From: Monocercomonoides exilis
Lineage: Eukaryota > Preaxostyla > Oxymonadida > Polymastigidae
DNA length: 64,000 nucleotides
Assembly (NCBI GenBank): GCA_001643675.2
Contig: LSRY02000031.1
Coordinates: 775,001-839,000 of the forward strand
Direction: 5' to 3'
In this document: one piece after another, positions 21,019-30,762 of the stretch
Layout of the letters: every line of letters starts with the position of its first letter
Numbering within the stretch: position 1 is the first letter of the stretch
Notes under the pieces: model-generated
Database searches by the model: none
Told to the model about the DNA's origin: nothing
Seen by the model: only the letters and a program-made list of their open reading frames with translations
Made by a program: the position numbers and the translations under genes

Positions 21019-22560
21019 AGCAGAATAGAAATATCTGACCCGAAGATATCACAAGCAATGCTCCTTCTGCTTCACAATTTGCATTGAGCTCATTGTCTGC
21101 ACCATCTGCTCTTTCCTTCTCTCCTCATGACAGTTGCGCTGCATCTCGATCTGATTGCTTTTTTTAAAGAGAATCAGCAGCGTCTTTGTAGTTTGCCTCA
21201 ACATATTCACATTCTGCTCCATTTGAATGAACATATTCATCTGCTGAAATCGGCTTGTCTACAAAAGAGTATTCAAGCGAGAAATGAAAAATTGGATGAA
21301 GTGCGCTGAATGAAAAGGGAACGGTCCATTTGTAATTATTCATCCAAAAACACTCATTTTGCAATTCAAATTCACTGCAAACACTTAAAATGCCTTCAGC
21401 GCTTCCTTTGTGTAATCCAATTTTGCTGTATCTGTGATTCTTCATACTTGGCTCAGAAATGACTTCCGAGTACTCCTCTTTCCCTTCATCCACATTTGCC
21501 TCTGATGGAAGCAGAATATGTTTGGATTATTTATCTGCGCTTGGAAGAAGATACCAGCTGTAGGTTGTTTGGCTGAATTTCAAATATCTCCGAAGCTTTA
21601 ACCAACTTCGGTGTATTGATTGGGTCGCTTCATTTTATCTTCCACTTTGGTTACTGCAATAAAATGAGAGAGATAAGACAACAAGTTCAGAAGAAAAGAT
21701 AATTTGTCTTCTTTCTTGAAAATTCCTCAGTTCAGTTGTCAAGAATTCCGCAACGCTCGTTTATGAACTGCAGAAATGGCATTTCTTCAACCGAAAAAGA
21801 ATGTTTAAAGCTCCCCCTTTTGGAGCGGATTACAATGAAACAACGACACAATTTGCTTATCGTTTTTTTTTTCTTAATTCATCTGTTCTCCGCAAATAGG
21901 CTTGTCTTCTCGCCTTTTCTCTCTTCACCGCTTTCGCTTGCCCACTTTTCTGCGGCTCCTCCTGTCCAACCAGATTTTGCAATTGAACTGCTTGCTCATC
22001 GGCTTTCGTCATCTGCTCATTCATCGTCTGTCATGCTCTCATCTTCTGCCGGCTCTTCAAAGAGTGTATATTTAATTCTACATATGGAAGCTTCGAATTA
22101 AAGTTAATCCACACAAAGTCGAATTAAGCATTTCTTAAGCTCTGCATAAGCTCCAGCTGCTCCGAAGAAAATCGTTTCTCTGCTCTTTTCGTCACAAACT
22201 CTGCTTTTTCATCTTATTTCATTGCTTATTCTGCTGTAGTCTCCAGCAGAAATAGAAGTGTGTCACAATTATCTCATTTGAACACGAAAACATCGATGAA
22301 AGCGACCAACAGCGAATGGACAGGTGCTGTTTATTTGCCAATACATCGATGAATGCAACAAACATAAGAGCTGATAAGTCCGAAAGCAACTCGCTCTCAT
22401 CAGTGGATATGTAAATTTCGATGATATAAAGCACCATTTTGATTAAGCAATTTCACAAAGGATGCAAATTCTTTAAGAAGCGCAAGAAATTCTGAAAGAT
22501 CAAACAGTTCAATAATAGTTTTATGTTTTTCATTTAATTCTTTTGCCTCCATTCAATCTT

Positions 22561-23219
22561 TGAAAGATTCCTTGATATGTCAAACGAAAAAATGTGATAA
22601 AACAAACAAATGAATGAAATAAATAAAAAGATTGCAAATATAAAATGCAAAATTAAAAGAAATATCTTTCTTTTTTCAAAATCAATTTCAGTTTTTCATC
22701 TCAATTTTCAAGCATATAAAAGAAGGACATTATAAAAAAATTACAAAATAAAAGGATGCACATACCTCAAAAGAAAAAAATATTCACTAATCCTTACTGT
22801 TTCTCTTTGAAATAATATTTTGAATTTCTTTAAATGCATGATTGCTTTCTTCTCGAAATATCAGGGGAAAGCCTGGCATATAGAAAGTTGCAATTTATTC
22901 CATTCTATTTCTTCAATAGTTCCTTTTAGACGCAAGTTTGAAACAACTGAATGGAGAATTTGACCCATAAAAATTCTATGAAAGTTTAAATCAGAATAAA
23001 ATTTCTTGCAAAAACGTTTTAAAAAACAAAAAAATCAATGAGAAAGAAAAAATAATTAGAAAATAGTGAAATATTATGAGTATGCTTTTTTCATTTTTCA
23101 AAAAGTTGAGAGTGTATTTTTCAAAAATAAAAAATTTCGCACAATAATATCTCTTGATTTTTAATGTTTAAAATCTATGTGTGCTTTATATATTTAATAT
23201 TTTTGCTTATTCAACAATT
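22561..23219. other. Intergenic, no feature seen
   Basis: AT-rich; no coding, repeat or RNA feature recognised. Confidence 0.45.
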
Positions 23220-23373
23220 TTTGGAAATGTTCAAATTTTATTTTTTAATACCATAATAACATTAGAATTCCTGCACTTTTATTTTTCCGTTTTCCGGAGT
23301 TTTTTGAATTTGTTGAAGATTGTTTCAAGATGAATCTAACATAAAAAATTAATTATTTTTCATTATTACAAGG

Positions 23374-23736
23374 ATGAAGTGGGAATTTCCAGTTTGCTTC
23401 AGTTTTTTAAATAAACAGAAAATTACTCGTTTTGAAGACAGATGTTGCACAAATGTTTTTATTCACTTTCCTTCCTGCACGATTATTTATATTTTTGGAG
23501 AAACTCCACTTTTATTGAAAAGTCTTTTGATATCAATGACTGAATGGAATGATTTTCAAACAATGATTCATTCAAGGCCATTCCACGTGATACCAGAACA
23601 AAATAGACATATTTTGAGTTACTGTTTGTATTTATTTTCGTTTCTTTTTAGACAACTTCATTTGCCTCAGAAATGCTGCATTTGGTTCGAAAATGCAAAA
23701 GAAATGATTTGTTTCAAAGAAACGAAATCTGAGTGA
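23374..23736 (+). other. 120-codon open frame in gene 2 5' flank, doubtful
   Basis: The frame starts with ATG and includes SMTEWNDFQTMIHSRPFHV and CCIWFENAKEM. The mirrored flank of gene 1 (about 14950-15340, minus) conserves part of it but with a stop. Conservation may only reflect the duplication; no family is recognised. It could be a relic exon of a gene once upstream. Confidence 0.25.
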
Positions 23737-24842
23737 AAACAGACTCAGAGCTTCAACAACAAAAGCACAAAAGGAAATGAATGTTTGAAGTTTTCTTTTA
23801 TGAAAATTATTTTTGATAAATGTATTTAAGGAAAGTTTTGTTCAATCATCAGAAAAATGGATAATTTTGACAATCACAGAGACCTTCAAATCCTTCTCCG
23901 ATTGCACAAAGATGTGAACAACATAACAATTCTATAGCAGAAATGGAAATATGAAAAAATTTCCCCTTGGAAAGAGTTGTAATCATGATTGAACAATCTC
24001 CAAATATCCTCTTATTCATCAAAAAACAATTTTCAATACTCAATAAAGACAAGAAAAGGATTAATTAAGACGTTTTTGAAGGAACAGGAAATTATATGAA
24101 AATGGCAAATTTTTCTTTGGATTGCTGATCGAGAATGACCTGAAATGAGATTTATTCAAAAATAAACTGGAAATTAGAAAAATAAAGGTGAATTCAAAAA
24201 TTGACAGAAAATATTGAATGCCTCAAAGAAGAAGAAAGATTTGAAAAAGGGAAGATATGCAATAGAAGAGAGCAAAAGGAGAATCATTTGAAAGAACAAA
24301 TGAAGAAAAACCAGAAAAGAGAAGGAACAGAGGATAATGAATCAAAAGTCAATTACTCTTTCTGCAAAAAGGAAAAAAGGAATTCCATGGAAAGACGTAT
24401 CAGAAAAGGAGAGTTTGGAGGCACGGTGAAGAATTGAAACAATATTATTCAATGAAGCAAAACAATAATATGCTGCTTTTGAACATTCAGAATTTTTTAT
24501 TGGTATTTTTATTTTCATCATTTTTTGATATTTTTTTTTCTCTTTTTGTATTTTCAGGAATATTTGATATTAGGTGAAGAAAATAGGGTGATATCAAATG
24601 AATGAAAATAATTTAACGAGAAAGGAGATTACGAAAAGGAGATAAGAATTTGAAACATTTCATTCAAACGGATTATACGAGGAAAGATGAGATTCAAAAA
24701 TTTAAAAGAAAAAAGAAGGAAATCAATTGAAGATGGCAGTTTATTGGAATTAATATTCAAATTGAATGGTTTAGAAAATGGAATCTGTGCAGGAAATAAT
24801 GATTTTTGATGTTTGCTAAGTAAATGGGATATCATCAAAAAT

Positions 24843-24860
24843 ATGGGATCATGAACCCAT
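24843..24860 (+). promoter_or_regulatory. Conserved palindrome just upstream of gene 2 start
   Basis: The same 18-base imperfect palindrome as before gene 1 (ATGGGATCATGAACCCAT), again 16 nt before the ATG. A GGGATAT block lies a few bases further upstream in both. Likely part of a core promoter or initiator; the role is inferred from position and conservation only. Confidence 0.5.
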
Positions 24861-24876
24861 AATCATCATTGAAACA

Positions 24877-27800
24877 ATGTTTCTTTCTATTTTCCTTGTG
24901 TGTTTGTCCTCAGTAATTTGTAGCAAAGACAGAAATGATAGATTGAGAAATGAATATGATGCTTTCCATGTTCGTGGAATGGAGAAGAGTGGTATTTTGG
25001 AGAGGGGAAGTGTTGCTCGAATGTTCTGCGAAATGCACAACTCATCAGTTGAAATGAAAGGGATGTTGCTTGAAAAGCCAGATAATTGTGTGATGATTGA
25101 AATAAGAGCAGGATCGTTGCTGCAGGTTGAGGGAAGTGTGTTTGTGAGAAAAAACGAGTGGAATGGGAATTATGTGAGGAACGGAGGGACATGCTGGCTG
25201 ATAAACACGACTTTGAGAGTTGGGAATGGTCAGGAATGTGGAATGATGGGGAGTGTGGTGAAGATGGAAGGGGGTGATTTGCCTTCGTTGTTTGTGAGAA
25301 ATAGTGAGTTTGAGGATGTTGTGTTTTGTGGGAGTGGAGGAAGTATTCTGAGGGATGGTTCAGGAAGTTTTGAATTCGTCCAAAACTGCAAATTTGCGAA
25401 TATAACACAGAAATATTGTGAAACAGAGGAAATACAAACTGAAAAAGAGAGGATAATGAGGATGAGTTTTATGGAAGATTGTGATGTTGAACGGTCGATG
25501 AATGTGCTTGAAGGAGGGATTGTGAGTGGAACAGAAGGATCTGGTTCATTCACCTGCAACAATTGCACATTTGTTCAGAATGAAAGAATGGATCGGAAAA
25601 TGAGAAATACAGAAAGGGTTGAAGCCACTGTGACACAGACATATAAGAATGCTGAATGGATTGGGTGTAATGCTTCATGCGGAGGAGCGCTGTATGTGCA
25701 TGACAATTCGAGTGCAACACTGACAGTGGAGAATTCGTCATTTGTGAAGTGCAATGCGACATCCACAAGAGGAGGTGGAATATTTGCTTTGAAAATTGGT
25801 GAATGCACAGTGAAACATTCCACATTTGTTGAGTGCTATTGTGTGTCATCAAATGATAGAGGAGGTGCTGGAGCAGAAATTAATGATATGACAGTTCAAT
25901 TTTTTTTTGAAAACTGTTTGTTCAAAGATGGATGGTCTGGAAATGATGCTGGTGGACTCAGTATTTGTGGTTCAAAAACAAACAAAACAAAAGATTGTAT
26001 AATAAATTGCTTTTTCCAGAATTGCAGTGGGCATTGTTCAACAAGTACTGATGGAGGAGGTTTGAATAATTGGAATGTTGTTGATAAAGTTGTTGCACAT
26101 AATTGCCTTTTTCAAGGATGTTATTCAGATTTTCAGGGAGGAGGTGTCAGCATCCAAACAAATGGAAATCACGGAAATCTTTTGCGATTTTGCTTTTTCC
26201 ACAATAACACTGCCATATATGGAAATGATATTTTTGTTGAAGACAACAGCACACATTCCCAAGTCATTTGGTGCTTCTCAACAAGCATAAATGGAAATAG
26301 ATATTATGCAGGTGGAGATAAAAGTGATTGGCTTCCAAATGAAGGAGGAAGAAGCAGATTTGTTGCTTCAAGAGAAAATCAGACAAATGCCAAAGACACA
26401 TTCAGTTGCGGATTGAATGAAAGTTGTGCATGTTTGACCATTAGTCATTGTCTATCCCAAATGATTGAGGGTTTTGTGGAGGAAATCAAGGTGTTGAGTG
26501 GAACAGTTGTGGAAGGAAAAGGAGTTGATGTTGGGGAGAAAACAATCACTGTGAATGGGGTTTCTTCAGCTGGTTCATCCATTGAAACAAAATTTGAATC
26601 AAATGGACTGAGTCTGTTTTGTGTCGGAACAGGGGAATTGAGTGTGAGCGATCTGTCGATTGTTCACAATACATCGTTTGAAAACAACAGGCAATGCAGA
26701 CTGTTTGAGGTTGAGGGAAATGGGTTGATGGATGTGAAGCGAATGAACATCTCGATGGATGCAGCTCATTCAGAAGAGAGGAGCATTCAGAACTCACTTG
26801 TGAAACTGGAGGGGGGAGAATTGAAGATGCAAGATGTGAGATGGGAACAAACATTCAGCACCACAAGTGTGATATCTCTGCTTCAAGAATCATCTGTGAC
26901 ATTGTCTCTGGATAAATGTGTGCTCAGCAACATTGTGAGAACAACAGCAGGATCATCGCTGATGAGTGTGGGTGAAGGGTCACATTCGATAACTCTTGAA
27001 GGATGCACGATTGATGGTTGTGGAAGTGAAGACTGTGAGCTTGGAGGAGGAATGATGGCTGAAATGGGGAATATTGGTTCATTGAATGTGAAAGGAGGCA
27101 TTGTGAAGAACTGTTATGCATCAGCCACACAAGGGAGAGGAGGAGGGATTGGGCTGAAAGTGAGAGACATAAGTGCAGACTTTCTGATTTCATCAGGATT
27201 TGAAGGGAACAGGGCCAGATGGGGAAGTGACATTTTTGTTGACTCAATCGATCTGGAATCAACTGCAACAAGTGAGAAGATCACTTCATTGACAGCTTCA
27301 TTGGAAACAAAGAGCAAGATGCAAGGATATGAAAATGGGGATGAATCGTTTCCAATTCCACTGTGTATCTATTTGTGGAACAACTTTTCAGCGCCAGCGT
27401 TTGTCGGGGGAGGATCATTGAGCCATGATTTCTCGAAGTGTGGATTTGAAGAGTTTCCGTGTTCATCCATTTTGAAGGCAGTGTCACTCCACTTTGAAGG
27501 GAAGAAAAAGGATGTTGCTCTTCTTGAGCCATTTGTCTTTGAGGAGGAATTGGGGTTGACTTCGAATGAATGGAGCATTGCATCCAAAGAGAATGAGATG
27601 AAGTGTGATGTTTCTGATCAGAAAGAGGGAGCTCAAAGTGGATTGATTGAAAACACAGTTTCTGTGTGTGTGACTGGCATTGTATTTTCTTTGAAGAAAT
27701 CACTGACATTTCATGAAAGTGTGTTTGAGTGTCATTCAGGGAAGCTTGCACTGAATGGATGTGGGATGGAAGGAGGCACTGAGACTGTTTCGACAGTGTT

Positions 27801-30762
27801 TGTGAAGGCTGTTGGAGGGGTTGTGGAGGTGAGTGAGTTTGGATCAGAGAATATGAAAATTGGAGATTCATCGATATTTGTTGTTGAAGGGAATGCAGAA
27901 AGTGTGCCTTCGATGAATATGACGAAAAGCAATTTTGGAGTGGTCACATTTGGTGATGGGTGTGTTGTTGAGTGCCACGAGGGGATTATTGAAGAGATAT
28001 CAGGATGCACATTTTCATCGATCGCTCGTTCACAGGGAAGTGGAGGATGCATCAGCATTGTGAACAATAAGGATGATAATGATGATGGAAGAGATTTCAA
28101 AGTGGAAATAGATGACTGCACATTTGAAGGGTGTGCTATTACTGGAGAGGAGGGATATGAGATTGGAGGAGGTGCACTATTTTGTGAAGCATCTTCAAAA
28201 ACGAATCTTTTGATAAATTTGTGTTCGTTTTATTGTTGCGCAGCACCATATGAAGAGGGAAGTGTTGGATATGGAGGAGGAATAATGCTGAAGATACTGA
28301 GAGAAGAAGAAGGAAAAGCTGGCTTTGTGATATCCTCACCAGTTTTTTCATCTGACAAACCAAACAACGCAAAATATGGGAAGGATCTGTTCATTTCATC
28401 TGCATCGCTTGCCAAGAGCATCAAGAACGAAACACTTCCATTTGTGAAAGACAGACTGGAGTTGCTGACAGAAGATTCGATGAAGGGGTATGATGGAGAA
28501 GACAAGGAATGTGCAATCCCGCTGATCTATTTCTGGAAATCTGTTGGATCGAGTGTGTATATTGCAGAGGAAGGAAACAATGTTGTTGTGTGTGGGTTGT
28601 TGGAGTATCCATGCCGATCTGTTGATTATGGAGTGAAGCGAGGGAGTGACTTGGGGATTGAATCAATCGCAGTTCAGGGGATTTGTGATGTGAGGAGTGT
28701 GATTGAGATGAGTGGGATGAAGGTTGAAGGAACAAATGGTGAGTCAGATAAAATCCAATTTGCTCAAACAATTGAAGGGGATGGAGATGCTGTTGTTGAG
28801 TGCAAAGGGGTTGTTCAGTTCAGTGAATTGGGGATTCTGATTCCCAGTGCCTTTGACAACGGAGCAAATATCCTCATCCAGACAGGTTCAGATGCAATCA
28901 AAACGAGTGTTATTGGATGCTCAATTCACGCAATTGGCAATGCTGAAAGTGCGGTGTCATTTGTTCTGATCAGTGCATTGAAAGGAATTGTTTCGATTGA
29001 AAATACAGAAATAGCTGGATTCTCAACGATGCATGAGATTATGAGCATATCAGCTGATTGTGTGACAACCATGAGCGATGTGTCCTTTGAAGATATTTCA
29101 TTGAGTGGGAAAAGTGCTATTGCGATGAGTGAAAGTGTGATTCCTGGAAGGGGGAATGATAATGAAGGGGAAATATGGAATATTCTGTTTGATCAATGCA
29201 CATTTGCGAATGTGAAGCACAACGTGACAAGCAACCCTTCGTTGCTTTGTTGTGACATTTCAAATGAAGTGAGATTGAAAATATGGAATTCGACAATTGA
29301 CAATTGTGGATCGACAAGTTCTCATGAAGGAGGAGGGATGTTTTTCCTTCTCGAAGAGAGGGGGAGACTGGAAGTGAATCACACAAATGTGACAGGGTGT
29401 TTCTGCTCGAATATTGGGAGAGGCGGAGGGATGTTTTTGAAATCACAAAGTGTCTCACAGAAGGCATTGCCATTTGTGCTGTCGAACATCACATTCCTTC
29501 GGAATGTTGCATCGAAGGGGAGGGATGTGTTTGTGAAGTGCACAGACCTTGATTCTCAGATAAGTGAGTCACAGTTCCTGATAAACTTCGGGGAGCCATT
29601 TGTGAGGGAGCTGGCGATATGGGGATGCACAGCAGACAATTATGGGGATGAAGAGGATCTGCTGAGGAGAATGTTCGGGTTCAGGAGTGAATTCATATTT
29701 GTTTCATCGATTGTGGGGAACAGCAGCGACAGCAAGCAGTGTGGGGAGATGAAGAGCACATGCACATCGCTGAATGTTGGGGTGAGCCACATCATCCCAT
29801 CGGATTATTCGCAGCTGTTTGTTTGGAATGAGACAGAATTGACTGGTTCATGCTCAGCTGAGAAGGTGACGATCAAGTCGATGGAGGCGAGCAGGAATGG
29901 AGAGATAAAAGTGAAAGAGATTGAACTTGGAAGTGAGGGTGTTGTGAGAACATCAGAGTCTGTTCGATTTGAGAATGTGTCATTTGTTTTTGGTGGAATG
30001 GGGAATATTGTCTGCTCGTGCTTGATGCACCAGCTGAATGGATCTCTCATTCTGGAATCTGTTTCATTCTTGTCAGAGAGCAGAACAACAGAAAATACAC
30101 AGATTATTTTTGACTTTTCTCTGATTGTTGTTGAAGAAGGGTTGTTTGAGGCAGAAAAGTGCATCGTTGGCCACTTGAGCTTCTCGAATCCTGTATTTGA
30201 GATATTGAGTTCTGAAAGGGCAACATTTGAGGATGTGGGAGTGGATGATGTGGAATGCAGGAGTTCGTTGATTGAATGTGGGAAAAGTGAGAAAGTGAGC
30301 ATTTCGAAGCTTGCAGCCACAAACATTGAGTTGGAAGAGAGAAGCCTTATATCACTTGAAAACAGCCACTCATCACTCGTTTTGTCATTGATATTATCAT
30401 CATTCACAAACATCAGCCGATCGAGTGATGGGTCTTGCATTGTTTGCACAAGTCAGCCGATGATTGGATTTGAGATGTGCAACTGCTCTTTTCACGAGTG
30501 CACATCAGAGTCACCAAAGGGGAGCCAGGTAACGATAACAAATGCAAACAAAATGTTAATCGATTTGTGCGTGTTTGAGGGGAATCTGGAAACAGGAACA
30601 GAAGTGAATGGAGTTGCTGATGAAGTGTGCAAATGGAATGGGTCAGTTGTTGACTTGTCGATGAGTGAAGCAGTTGTGAGAGACACCACGATTTGCAACT
30701 CATCGAAGGGAGGGATGAGTGTGAGTGGAGGATCTGTGACGATTGAGAAAGGGAGTTTGTGA
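24877..30762 (+). CDS. Gene 2, part 1: beta-helix ectodomain ending at a frameshift
   Basis: The frame gives 1,961 residues from ATG 24877 to TGA. It starts with a signal peptide (MFLSIFLVCLSSVICS) and continues with the same N-terminal ectodomain subtype as gene 1 (NEYDAFHVRGMEKSG), the GGA/GGG beta-helix strands and the four cysteine modules. It stops shortly before the end of the ectodomain because a G-run at 30751-30753 has three G where gene 3 has four (53757-53760). The next frame (30759-32645) carries the rest of the protein. As written, this would be a secreted ectodomain with no membrane anchor. Restoring one base in the count would give one protein of about 2,590 residues like gene 1. 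A sequencing indel in a homopolymer, a recent mutation or a switching tract are all possible. Confidence 0.8.
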   Translation: MFLSIFLVCLSSVICSKDRNDRLRNEYDAFHVRGMEKSGILERGSVARMFCEMHNSSVEMKGMLLEKPDNCVMIEIRAGSLLQVEGSVFVRKNEWNGNYVRNGGTCWLINTTLRVGNGQECGMMGSVVKMEGGDLPSLFVRNSEFEDVVFCGSGGSILRDGSGSFEFVQNCKFANITQKYCETEEIQTEKERIMRMSFMEDCDVERSMNVLEGGIVSGTEGSGSFTCNNCTFVQNERMDRKMRNTERVEATVTQTYKNAEWIGCNASCGGALYVHDNSSATLTVENSSFVKCNATSTRGGGIFALKIGECTVKHSTFVECYCVSSNDRGGAGAEINDMTVQFFFENCLFKDGWSGNDAGGLSICGSKTNKTKDCIINCFFQNCSGHCSTSTDGGGLNNWNVVDKVVAHNCLFQGCYSDFQGGGVSIQTNGNHGNLLRFCFFHNNTAIYGNDIFVEDNSTHSQVIWCFSTSINGNRYYAGGDKSDWLPNEGGRSRFVASRENQTNAKDTFSCGLNESCACLTISHCLSQMIEGFVEEIKVLSGTVVEGKGVDVGEKTITVNGVSSAGSSIETKFESNGLSLFCVGTGELSVSDLSIVHNTSFENNRQCRLFEVEGNGLMDVKRMNISMDAAHSEERSIQNSLVKLEGGELKMQDVRWEQTFSTTSVISLLQESSVTLSLDKCVLSNIVRTTAGSSLMSVGEGSHSITLEGCTIDGCGSEDCELGGGMMAEMGNIGSLNVKGGIVKNCYASATQGRGGGIGLKVRDISADFLISSGFEGNRARWGSDIFVDSIDLESTATSEKITSLTASLETKSKMQGYENGDESFPIPLCIYLWNNFSAPAFVGGGSLSHDFSKCGFEEFPCSSILKAVSLHFEGKKKDVALLEPFVFEEELGLTSNEWSIASKENEMKCDVSDQKEGAQSGLIENTVSVCVTGIVFSLKKSLTFHESVFECHSGKLALNGCGMEGGTETVSTVFVKAVGGVVEVSEFGSENMKIGDSSIFVVEGNAESVPSMNMTKSNFGVVTFGDGCVVECHEGIIEEISGCTFSSIARSQGSGGCISIVNNKDDNDDGRDFKVEIDDCTFEGCAITGEEGYEIGGGALFCEASSKTNLLINLCSFYCCAAPYEEGSVGYGGGIMLKILREEEGKAGFVISSPVFSSDKPNNAKYGKDLFISSASLAKSIKNETLPFVKDRLELLTEDSMKGYDGEDKECAIPLIYFWKSVGSSVYIAEEGNNVVVCGLLEYPCRSVDYGVKRGSDLGIESIAVQGICDVRSVIEMSGMKVEGTNGESDKIQFAQTIEGDGDAVVECKGVVQFSELGILIPSAFDNGANILIQTGSDAIKTSVIGCSIHAIGNAESAVSFVLISALKGIVSIENTEIAGFSTMHEIMSISADCVTTMSDVSFEDISLSGKSAIAMSESVIPGRGNDNEGEIWNILFDQCTFANVKHNVTSNPSLLCCDISNEVRLKIWNSTIDNCGSTSSHEGGGMFFLLEERGRLEVNHTNVTGCFCSNIGRGGGMFLKSQSVSQKALPFVLSNITFLRNVASKGRDVFVKCTDLDSQISESQFLINFGEPFVRELAIWGCTADNYGDEEDLLRRMFGFRSEFIFVSSIVGNSSDSKQCGEMKSTCTSLNVGVSHIIPSDYSQLFVWNETELTGSCSAEKVTIKSMEASRNGEIKVKEIELGSEGVVRTSESVRFENVSFVFGGMGNIVCSCLMHQLNGSLILESVSFLSESRTTENTQIIFDFSLIVVEEGLFEAEKCIVGHLSFSNPVFEILSSERATFEDVGVDDVECRSSLIECGKSEKVSISKLAATNIELEERSLISLENSHSSLVLSLILSSFTNISRSSDGSCIVCTSQPMIGFEMCNCSFHECTSESPKGSQVTITNANKMLIDLCVFEGNLETGTEVNGVADEVCKWNGSVVDLSMSEAVVRDTTICNSSKGGMSVSGGSVTIEKGSL

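Larger units (their letters stand above)
20500..22560 (-). pseudogene. Decayed host coding sequence (coiled-coil and helical stretches)
   Basis: On the minus strand several stretches read like real protein but lie in shifting frames. Near 22430-22500 is LSEFLALLKEFASF; then, shifted by one base, STDESELLSDLSALMFVAFI. Near 21900-22030 is a Gln/Lys/Glu-rich part (TKADEQAVQLQNLV) with a stop close upstream, and near 21740-21830 is VSLFHCNPLQKGEL. A further block at 21164-21493 is open. Several frameshifts and stops separate the blocks, so this is a dead gene or a gene plus a neighbour. No family is identified with confidence. Confidence 0.35.

Noticed and set aside
23624-23670. Possible 47-nt intron (GTTTGT to CTCAG) in the 5' flank of gene 2
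   Set aside because: Splicing would create a stop while the unspliced frame stays open, and the mirrored copy does not conserve the boundaries.
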